DNA of 11,447 nt from Clostridiales bacterium (GTDB taxonomy: Bacteria > Bacillota > Clostridia > Christensenellales > Aristaeellaceae): the NCBI GenBank assembly GCA_004556985.1, contig SFFC01000077.1, positions 1-11,447 of the forward strand, given 5' to 3'. The stretch's first letter is position 1. The number at the start of each line of letters is the position of its first letter. The position numbers and the translations under genes are program-made. Shown here piece by piece: positions 5,832-11,447 of this stretch. The notes under the pieces are model-generated. The model ran no database searches. It saw only the letters and a list, made by a program, of their open reading frames with translations, and was not told where the DNA came from.

Positions 5832-6626
5832 TCAGGACAGCAGCAGCTTGTCTCCGTCGAGCTGCTGACCTGCGGCCTTTTCAAACAGGCCCATCAGGTC
5901 CTGACGGGTGAGCCGCTTCTTCTGCTCGCCCGCAACATCCACGACGACGCGGCCCTCGTTCATCATGATCAGCCGGTTGCCCATCGCGATGGCGTCCTTC
6001 ATGTTATGCGTGATCATCATCGCCGTCAGGTGACGCTCCTCGATGATCTTGGCGCTCAGCTCAAGCACCTTCGCCGCCGTCTTGGGATCGAGCGCCGCCG
6101 TGTGCTCATCGAGCAGCAGCAGCTTCGGCGTGCGCAGCGTCGCCATCAGCAGCGTCAACGCCTGGCGCTGGCCGCCGGAGAGCAGGCCGACCTTGCTGGT
6201 CATGCGATCCTCCAGGCCCAGCCCGAGCGTGCGCAGCTGCTCGCGGTACATGTCGCGCTCCATCGCGTTGATGCCCCAGCGCAGGCCGCGCTTTTCGCCG
6301 CGACGCATGGCCAGCGCCATGTTCTCCTCGATGTTCATCGTCGCCGCCGTGCCGGTCATCGGATCCTGGAAGACGCGCCCGAGGTATTTGGCGCGCTTGT
6401 ATTCCGGCAGGCCGGTCACGTCGACGCCGCCGATCCGGATGCTGCCCTTGTCGACGGGGAAGACGCCTGCCACCGCATTGAGCATCGTCGATTTGCCCGC
6501 GCCGTTGCCGCCGATGACGGTCACAAAATCCCCTTCGTTCAGATGCAGGTCGACATCCACGAGCGCCGTCTTTTCCGTAATCGTGCCGGGGTTGAACGTC
6601 TTGGCGATATGGTTGATGTCAAGCAT
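5832..6626 (-). CDS. ABC transporter ATP-binding protein, second TrpZ-type paralogue
   Basis: This is a 264-residue ATPase clearly related to the one at 4711-5484 but well diverged. Motifs fall at the same positions: Walker A GGNGAGKST (39-47), Q-loop VFQDP, signature LSGGQ (149-153), Walker B LLLLDE with E174, then HTAALDP, and switch H207 in MITHN. It also carries the His after the catalytic glutamate. It is the third gene of the second operon and overlaps the permease by ATGCTTGA, as in operon 1. It should energise uptake through the neighbouring permease. Substrate is not shown by the sequence; an aromatic amino acid or related compound is the family-based guess. Confidence 0.9.
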   Translation of the reverse strand: MLDINHIAKTFNPGTITEKTALVDVDLHLNEGDFVTVIGGNGAGKSTMLNAVAGVFPVDKGSIRIGGVDVTGLPEYKRAKYLGRVFQDPMTGTAATMNIEENMALAMRRGEKRGLRWGINAMERDMYREQLRTLGLGLEDRMTSKVGLLSGGQRQALTLLMATLRTPKLLLLDEHTAALDPKTAAKVLELSAKIIEERHLTAMMITHNMKDAIAMGNRLIMMNEGRVVVDVAGEQKKRLTRQDLMGLFEKAAGQQLDGDKLLLS

Positions 6627-7548
6627 GCTGCTCGCCTCCCTTGCTCTCGCGCTTCTTGCTGAAGTATTTCGCCTTCCAATAGGGCATGGCGAGGAACAGC
6701 GCCACGACCAGCGCCGTCAGCAGCTTGAGGTCGTTGGTATTGAGGCCCAGCCAGAGGACGACCTGAATGACGAGATAATAGATTACAGCGCCCAGGGAGA
6801 CAGCCAGCAGCTTGAGCGCGAAGTTGTGGAAGACCTTCGAGAAGACGACCTCGCCGATGATGACCGCCGCCAGGCCGATGACAATCGCGCCGCGGCCCAT
6901 GCCCACGTCGGCAAAGCCCTGATACTGCGTCAGCAGGCCGCCGGAGAGTGCAACGATGCCGTTGGAGAGCATCAGGCCGATCACCTTGTCAAAGTTGGTG
7001 TTGATGCCCTGCGCGCGCGCCATGTTCGCGTTCGCGCCGGTCGCGCGCAGCGAGCAACCGCGCTCCGTGCCAAAGAACCAGTACAGCAGCGCAATCAGCG
7101 CAACGGTAAAGATCACGAGCACGATCAGCGGGTTCTCCAGGCTCAGCGCACGCGCGTTGCGCGAGGAGACGAGCAGCTTGTACTTGTTGACGCTCAGCGC
7201 GACGTTCGCCTTGTTGCCCATGATCCGCAGGTTGATCGAATAGAGCGCCAGCTGCGTCAGAATGCCCGACAAGATCGCCGGGATGCCCATGAACGTGTGG
7301 AACATACCCGTGACGAAGCCGGCCAGCATGCCGACCAGAAACGCGACGAGCAGCGCCACCCACACGTTGCAGCCTCCGATGATCAGCATGGCCGCGACCG
7401 CGCCGCCCGTGGCGATGCTGCCGTCCACGGTCAGGTCGGCCACGTCGAGAATCCGATAGGTGATATAGACGCCAATGGCCATCAGCCCCCAGATGACGCC
7501 CTGCGAAACCGCGCCTGGAAGCGCGTTGAGCAGTTTGACTATCTCCAT
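6619..7548 (-). CDS. ABC transporter permease, second TrpY-type paralogue
   Basis: This is a 309-residue membrane protein with about eight or nine hydrophobic segments and the same signature beginning as the first permease, MAIGVYITYRILDVADLTVD, followed by a glycine and alanine rich second helix. The ATPase-contacting loop is TERGCSLRATGANANMARAQ, aligned with TRSGFLLRATGDNPTLVATL in the paralogue. The C-terminus ends in a charged KKRESKGGEQHA tail whose last codons overlap the ATPase start. AGGAGGAA upstream of the ATG supports the start at 7548. It is the middle gene of the second operon and is separated from the binding-protein gene by a hairpin-bearing gap of about 170 bases. Confidence 0.88.
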   Translation of the reverse strand: MEIVKLLNALPGAVSQGVIWGLMAIGVYITYRILDVADLTVDGSIATGGAVAAMLIIGGCNVWVALLVAFLVGMLAGFVTGMFHTFMGIPAILSGILTQLALYSINLRIMGNKANVALSVNKYKLLVSSRNARALSLENPLIVLVIFTVALIALLYWFFGTERGCSLRATGANANMARAQGINTNFDKVIGLMLSNGIVALSGGLLTQYQGFADVGMGRGAIVIGLAAVIIGEVVFSKVFHNFALKLLAVSLGAVIYYLVIQVVLWLGLNTNDLKLLTALVVALFLAMPYWKAKYFSKKRESKGGEQHA

Positions 7549-7673
7549 TGCGTTGTTCCTCCTGTATTTCCGTTATCCTTCTTCCGCCCGCTTCCGGCCC
7601 CGTGCATCGGAGACTGCGGCGCGTTTTCCCCGCCGCAGACAGGCCGGATGGATTTTCACAAGAACAAAGCGAA

Positions 7674-7698
7674 GCCAAGGGAGGGTTTCTCCCTTGGC
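7674..7698 (-). other. Intercistronic hairpin after the second binding-protein gene
   Basis: GCCAAGGGAG and CTCCCTTGGC form a perfect 10-bp stem with a 5-base loop, 24 bases after the binding-protein stop. On the - strand it is followed by TTCGCTTTGTTCTTG, a poor T-run. It probably acts as a partial terminator or 3' end stabiliser that sets the binding protein above the membrane subunits. The remaining roughly 120 bases before the permease start contain only its ribosome binding site. Confidence 0.7.
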
Positions 7699-7721
7699 CC
7701 GATCATCGTCTTGGCAGCGAA

Positions 7722-8657
7722 TCACTCGATCGCGACGTAGCCCTCCGGGATCTCGATGCCCAGTGCATCGACGTTCTCGGCGTTGTACTTCTTGGTGAAC
7801 TGCGGCGCATACTCGATCGGCATGGCGCTGATGTCCGCGCCGTTGGCGAGGATCTCGTAGGCCATCTCGCCGGTCTTGTAGCCGATGTCGTAGTAGCTGA
7901 TGGTCAGCGTCGCGACGCCGCAGCCGGCGCAGATACCTTCCTCACCGGCGATGACCGGGATATTGGCCGGGATCACGACGTTGGCGATGGTCTCAGTGTA
8001 GGCCGCCGCGGTGTTGTCGGTCGGGATGTAGATGACCTCGCAGCTGTCCACCGCGCTCTGGGTAACGGAGGCGACATCGTTGGAGTCCGTGAAGGCAAAT
8101 TCCTCGGTCTCATAGCCGAGCTTGACGAGCTCCTCGCCCACGACCTTCACCTGGTAGATGGAGTTCGCCTCGGCGGAGCAGTACAGCAGGCCGACCTTCT
8201 TGGCCTCCGGGAAGAGCTCCTTGACCATGGCCGCCTGCTCATTCAGCGGAGCGAGGTCGGAGGTACCGGAGACGTTGATGCCGGTCACGCCGTTGAAGTC
8301 GTCGATGCCCAGCGCCACACCGTACTCGGTGATGGAGGTGCCCAGGACCGGGATGTCGGCAGTCGCCGCGACAGCCGCCTGCAGCGCGGGCGTCGCGTTG
8401 GCCAGGATCAGGTCGACGCTGTTGGAAACAAAGGTGTTGATGATGGTCGCGCAGTTCACGGCGTCGCCGGAAGCGTTCTGCTCGTCAAAGGTGACGTCGT
8501 CGCCGAGCTTCTCGGTCAGCGCGTCCTTAAAGCCCTGCGTCGCAGCGTCCAGCGCGGGATGCTGCACGAGCTGGCAGATGCCGATTTCGGCGGCGCTGGC
8601 GCAGGCTGCGGCCATAACCAGCACGAGCGCGAGCGCAAGAGCAACGATCTTCTTCAT
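7722..8657 (-). CDS. ABC transporter substrate-binding protein, second TrpX-type paralogue
   Basis: This is a 311-residue binding protein of the same ABC_sub_bind family. It has a signal peptide (residues 1 to about 22, KK start, cleavage likely at ASA before AE), then EIGICQLVQHPALD, NVSGTSD (128-134), YCSAEANS (159-166) and IPTDNT (211-216), each matching a block in the operon 1 protein. Cys19 sits in AAAC, but position -3 is Ala rather than Leu, Val or Ile, so a lipobox is weak. GGAGGA lies upstream of the ATG at 8657. It starts the second operon behind a plain promoter with no T-box. The divergence in the pocket-lining blocks leaves room for a different ligand, so I do not give it the trp name. 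Confidence 0.88.
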   Translation of the reverse strand: MKKIVALALALVLVMAAACASAAEIGICQLVQHPALDAATQGFKDALTEKLGDDVTFDEQNASGDAVNCATIINTFVSNSVDLILANATPALQAAVAATADIPVLGTSITEYGVALGIDDFNGVTGINVSGTSDLAPLNEQAAMVKELFPEAKKVGLLYCSAEANSIYQVKVVGEELVKLGYETEEFAFTDSNDVASVTQSAVDSCEVIYIPTDNTAAAYTETIANVVIPANIPVIAGEEGICAGCGVATLTISYYDIGYKTGEMAYEILANGADISAMPIEYAPQFTKKYNAENVDALGIEIPEGYVAIE

Positions 8658-8747
8658 GATGATGTCCTCCGATGCTTCAAAACTTCAAATCGGCACACAG
8701 CCGAATTGTTGCAAAACAGGGGCAAGCCTCTACAAAAGCGTAACGCT

Positions 8748-8777
8748 ATTATATTCCTGCATCCACATATTTGTCAA
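8748..8777 (-). promoter_or_regulatory. Promoter of the second transporter operon
   Basis: On the - strand, TTGACA (8772-8777), an 18-bp spacer and TATAAT (8748-8753) are both perfect. The leader to the ATG is about 85 nt and contains only a small TCGGC/GCCGA hairpin. There is no T-box sequence and no terminator in it. The 120 or so bases further upstream (8778-8900) are AT-rich with no visible gene. Confidence 0.9.
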
Positions 8778-8900
8778 GACGGTTTCGCCCGATTTCTTTT
8801 CTATTTCTACAAAAATCTTTTTTGAGCGTCTTTCATTCGGCTCATAAAGTTGACAAAAAGTCCTTTGTTTCTTCCCCTTTCGGGACTGGCCCAATCTGCA

Positions 8901-8941
8901 TAAAAACCGGGCCGCAGGAAGGCGTTTCCCGCGGCCCGGTT
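8901..8941 (-). terminator. Rho-independent terminator of gdhA
   Basis: On the - strand, AACCGGGCCGC pairs perfectly over 11 bp with GCGGCCCGGTT (8931-8941 with 8905-8915) and runs into TTTTTA. It lies 12 bases after the gdhA stop. Confidence 0.92.
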
Positions 8942-8953
8942 GATCCCTTTGAA

Positions 8954-10288
8954 TCAGACGACGCCCTGCGCCTCCATCGCGCCGGCCACCTTGAGGAAGC
9001 CCGCGATGTTCGCGCCCGCGACGTAGTTGCCCGCCATGTCGTAGGCCTTCGCCGCCTCGTCGATGTTGTGGAAGATGCCCACCATGATGCCCTGGAGCTT
9101 GGCGTCGACCTCCTCGAAGGTCCAGCTCAGGCGCATGGAGTTCTGGCTCATCTCCAGCGCGCTGGTCGCCACGCCGCCGGCGTTGGCCGCTTTGCCCGGC
9201 GCAAAGAGCACGCCGTGCTTCTGGAGGTATTCGGTCGCCTCCAGCGTGGTGGGCATGTTCGCGCCCTCGGCCACGGCGATGCAGCCGTTTTCAACGAGCG
9301 CCTTCGCGTCCTCAATGCGCAGCTCGTTCTGCGTCGCGCAGGGCAGCGCCACGTCGCACTTGACGGTGAACACGCCGCGGCCCTCGTGATACTGCGCCGA
9401 CGGACGCGCGGCCGCGTACTCCGTCAGGCGGGCGCGGCGCACCTCCTTGACCTCGCGCAGCAGCGCCACGTCGATGCCCTCGGCATCGTAGATCCAGCCG
9501 TTGGAGTCGGAGACGGTGACGACCTTCGCGCCCAGCTGCTGCGCCTTCTGCACGGCGTAGATGGCGACGTTGCCCGCGCCGGAGACCGCGACGGTCTTGC
9601 CCGCGAGCTCGTGGCCGTTGCATCGGAGCATCTCCTGCGTCAGGTACAGCAGGCCGTAGCCGGTCGCCTCGGTGCGCGCCAGCGAGCCGCCGTAGGTCAG
9701 GCCCTTGCCGGTGAGCACGCCCTCATACTTGCCCGTCAGGCGCTTGTACTGGCCATACATGTAGCCGATTTCGCGGGCGCCCGTGCCGATATCGCCGGCC
9801 GGAACGTCGACGTCCGCGCCGATGTACTTGAACAGCTCCGTCATAAAGCTCTGGCAGAAGGCCATGACCTCGCGGTCGCTCTTGCCCTTGGGGTCGAAGT
9901 CGCTGCCGCCCTTGCCGCCGCCGATGGGCAGGCCGGTCAGGGAATTCTTGAAGATCTGCTCAAAGCCCAGGAACTTGATGATGCCCAGGTTGACGCTCGG
10001 ATGCAGCCGCAGGCCGCCCTTGTACGGGCCGATCGCGCTGTTGAACTGCACGCGGAACGCGTTGTTCACCTGAACCTGGCCCTTGTCATCCACCCACGGC
10101 ACGCGGAAGAGAATCTGCCGCTCCGGCATGGTGATGCGCTCGAGCAGCGCCTCGCGGCGATACTTCTCCTCGTTGCGCTCGATCACCGGACGGAGGGAAT
10201 CGAGCACCTCGCGCACGGCCTGGTGGAACTCCGGCTGGCTCGGATTCTCCCGAACCACACGCTCATAAACCTCGTCAACGTAAGACAT
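8954..10288 (-). CDS. gdhA: NADP-type glutamate dehydrogenase
   Basis: This 444-residue enzyme is of the usual length for hexameric bacterial GDH. It interconverts 2-oxoglutarate plus ammonium and glutamate, normally in the assimilatory direction. Substrate-binding and catalytic residues are visible: K90 in GPYKGGLR, K114 in FKNSLTG, K126 in PIGGGKGG and the catalytic D166 in PAGDIGTG. The nucleotide fold carries GAGNVA (237-242) and SDSNGWIYD (260-268). The serine-rich SDSNG end of the second strand, instead of an acidic residue, favours NADP(H). NAGGVATSALEM (369-380) is the usual C-terminal block. The start at 10288 follows AAGGGGG and matches family N-termini; the upstream in-frame extension to 10552 passes through the promoter. 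It is a single gene with its own promoter, a leader of about 125 nt and a strong terminator. Confidence 0.95.
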   Translation of the reverse strand: MSYVDEVYERVVRENPSQPEFHQAVREVLDSLRPVIERNEEKYRREALLERITMPERQILFRVPWVDDKGQVQVNNAFRVQFNSAIGPYKGGLRLHPSVNLGIIKFLGFEQIFKNSLTGLPIGGGKGGSDFDPKGKSDREVMAFCQSFMTELFKYIGADVDVPAGDIGTGAREIGYMYGQYKRLTGKYEGVLTGKGLTYGGSLARTEATGYGLLYLTQEMLRCNGHELAGKTVAVSGAGNVAIYAVQKAQQLGAKVVTVSDSNGWIYDAEGIDVALLREVKEVRRARLTEYAAARPSAQYHEGRGVFTVKCDVALPCATQNELRIEDAKALVENGCIAVAEGANMPTTLEATEYLQKHGVLFAPGKAANAGGVATSALEMSQNSMRLSWTFEEVDAKLQGIMVGIFHNIDEAAKAYDMAGNYVAGANIAGFLKVAGAMEAQGVV

Positions 10289-10415
10289 CAGATAAACCCC
10301 CTTGTATATCCTGAGAATACATGGTATGCTGCGAAATTTTCGCCGCCACCGGCTTTCCCGGCCGCGCGATCCGCTTTCTTTGGCGCCGCGGCATGCCGTT
10401 TCCGGCAGCTGCAAC
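10289..10415 (-). promoter_or_regulatory. Long GC-rich leader of gdhA, unassigned
   Basis: The predicted transcript has about 125 nt before the gdhA start. It contains a TGCCG-GAAA-CGGCA hairpin with a GNRA loop (10394-10407) and further GC-rich self-complementary stretches around 10340-10390. I do not recognise a known riboswitch in it and see no terminator T-run. Confidence 0.4.
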
Positions 10416-10421
10416 GTGCTC

Positions 10422-10450
10422 ATTATAGGGGATACGCTTTTATTTTGCAA
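10422..10450 (-). promoter_or_regulatory. Promoter of gdhA
   Basis: On the - strand, TTGCAA (10445-10450), a 17-bp spacer and a perfect TATAAT (10422-10427). An AT-rich stretch lies upstream (10450-10500). The rest of the gap to the gatB terminator shows nothing else. Confidence 0.85.
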
Positions 10451-10569
10451 GTCTTTTTTGCAAATTTTCCTTTTTTGTTCGTTTTTTCGTGTAAAAATCC
10501 TCTCTTTTGCAGCAGGAGTCGTATGCTCTCCCGAAAAATGACTAGCGGACACCCTCTCCTCCGGGCATC

Positions 10570-10596
10570 AAAAAAAGCGCCCGGAAACCCGGACGC
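10570..10596 (-). terminator. Rho-independent terminator of gatB
   Basis: On the - strand, GCGTCCGG pairs with CCGGGCGC over 8 bp (one G-U pair) around a GTTT loop (10577-10596) and is followed by seven T (10570-10576). It begins 24 bases after the gatB stop. Confidence 0.92.
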
Positions 10597-10619
10597 CTTG
10601 TCTTCATGACGCTTTTGAA

Positions 10620-11447
10620 TCACTCGCAAAGCGCCCTGCGCAGCAGCTCATTGATCTTCTTGGGATCGGCCTTGCCCTTCAGCGCCTTCATCGCCTGGCC
10701 GACGAGGAAACCGAAGACCTTCTGGTTGCCCGCCTTGTAGGCCGCAACGTCCTTTTCGCACCGCTTGAGCACGTCGGCGAGGATCGCCTCGTAGGCCGAA
10801 TCGTCCGCGACGATCTCCAGAGCGTGCGCCTTCACATAGCCGTCGACATCCTCGCCGCCGTCAAAGGCATAGGCAAAGACCTCGCGCGCGCTCTGGCGGC
10901 TGAGCTTGCCCTCGCACACGAGCGTGACGATGCGCGCGAGCGCCTCCGGGGAAAGCGTCAGGCTCTCGGCAAGCACCTGCTTCTCCTTCATCATCGCCAT
11001 CGTCTCGCCCATGATCCAGCTGCCGACCTCGCGCGGCCTGCCGCAGGCGGCGGTCGCTTGCTCAAACAGGTCGGCGACGGGTTTTTCCGCCGTGAGAATC
11101 GCCGCGTCGTAGGCGCTCAGCGCGAATTCCTTCTGGTAGCGCGCCGCCTTGGCCTCGGCCAGCTCCGGCTCCCGCGCCTTCACCTCGTCGATCCACGCCT
11201 GCGAAATGGCAATCGGCGGCAGATCCGGCTCCGGGAAGTAGCGGTAATCCTGCGCGTTTTCCTTGGAGCGCATCGCGAAGGACGCGCCCTTGTTGTCGTC
11301 CCAGCGGCGCGTCTGCTGGAGCACCCTGCCGCCGTCCTCGATGAGCTCCACCTGGCGGCGGAACTCGCCCTCGATCGCGCGGGCAATCGCCTTGAAGCTG
11401 TTGAGGTTCTTCATTTCGGTGCGCGTGCCGAAGGCCTCCTGCCCCAC
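10620..11447 (-). CDS. gatB: Asp/Glu-tRNA(Asn/Gln) amidotransferase subunit B, C-terminal part
   Basis: The last 275 or so residues of GatB, the tRNA-binding and kinase-like subunit of GatCAB, which converts misacylated Glu-tRNA-Gln and Asp-tRNA-Asn to the correct amides. FGTRTEMKNLNSFKAI (6-21) and the ENAQDYRYFPEPDLPP block are diagnostic of the GatB catalytic domain. From about residue 125 to the end is the helical YqeY-like tail domain (GSWIMGETMAMM, GKLSRQSAREVF, VFGFLVGQAMKALKGKADP). Full-length GatB is about 475 residues, so roughly 200 N-terminal residues lie beyond the right edge. The GTG at the very edge is an internal valine (GQEAFGTRTE context), not a start. The gene ends its transcription unit, and nothing appears truncated apart from the window edge. 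Confidence 0.95.
   Translation of the reverse strand: MGQEAFGTRTEMKNLNSFKAIARAIEGEFRRQVELIEDGGRVLQQTRRWDDNKGASFAMRSKENAQDYRYFPEPDLPPIAISQAWIDEVKAREPELAEAKAARYQKEFALSAYDAAILTAEKPVADLFEQATAACGRPREVGSWIMGETMAMMKEKQVLAESLTLSPEALARIVTLVCEGKLSRQSAREVFAYAFDGGEDVDGYVKAHALEIVADDSAYEAILADVLKRCEKDVAAYKAGNQKVFGFLVGQAMKALKGKADPKKINELLRRALCE

Noticed and set aside
6043..7740. Long + strand open frame of over 550 codons opposite the second ATPase and permease
   Set aside because: The two - strand genes have complete motifs, overlapping start and stop, and ribosome binding sites; the + strand frame has none.
8658..8747. T-box or other tRNA-responsive leader for the second operon
   Set aside because: The leader is only about 85 nt and lacks an AGAGAG bulge, a TGGNACC bulge and a terminator hairpin.
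10289..10552. N-terminal extension of gdhA to an upstream ATG
   Set aside because: It would translate the promoter and leader. The protein from 10288 already matches normal GDH length and N-terminus.
8771..10609. Long + strand open frame of over 600 codons opposite gdhA
   Set aside because: It is antisense to a clear glutamate dehydrogenase; long antisense frames are expected in GC-rich genes. The translation is low-complexity and rich in Arg, Ala and His, with no family signature or ribosome binding site.

Overview
The window looks like chromosomal DNA from a GC-rich, low-redundancy Firmicute (class Clostridia, possibly a gut Christensenellales-like lineage). The phylum call rests on four things visible in the sequence: a canonical T-box leader, a YjdF (DUF2992) gene with a long structured leader, strong AGGAGG-type ribosome binding sites, and near-consensus sigma-A promoters (TTGACA/TATAAT). 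The finer placement is only an impression from protein style. There are no tRNA or rRNA genes, no CRISPR array and no recognisable insertion sequence.

Layout, left to right. A + strand gene ends at 91 and is followed by a strong terminator. This terminator overlaps the 3' end of convergent yjdF (128-544, -). The yjdF leader (545 to about 686) is highly structured and probably a yjdF-family azaaromatic riboswitch, with a hairpin that sequesters the Shine-Dalgarno sequence. Next is a DegT/DnrJ/EryC1-type sugar aminotransferase (792-2057, -) with its own promoter and terminator.

The centre holds two paralogous three-gene ABC uptake operons of the TrpXYZ type (substrate-binding protein, permease, ATPase) that converge on each other. 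Operon 1 (2787-5484, +) is preceded by a consensus promoter and a complete T-box. Its specifier-loop codon (UGG) and its antiterminator bulge (UGGC, matching discriminator base G73) both point to tRNA-Trp, so operon 1 is best read as a tryptophan importer induced by tryptophan starvation. Operon 2 (5832-8657, -) has the same gene order, the same 8-bp ATGCTTGA overlap between permease and ATPase, and the same hairpin between the binding-protein and permease genes. It has a simple promoter with a short leader and no T-box. The gap between the operons (5485-5831) holds an unexplained, strongly folded multi-branch element and a shared terminator.

The right side carries NADP-type glutamate dehydrogenase (gdhA, 8954-10288, -), with its own promoter, long leader and terminator, and the 3' part of gatB (10620-11447, -), which runs off the edge.

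The points most worth following up are the folded element at 5504-5680, the split regulation of the two transporter operons, the Shine-Dalgarno-sequestering yjdF leader, and the hairpin-encoded C-terminal extension of the aminotransferase.
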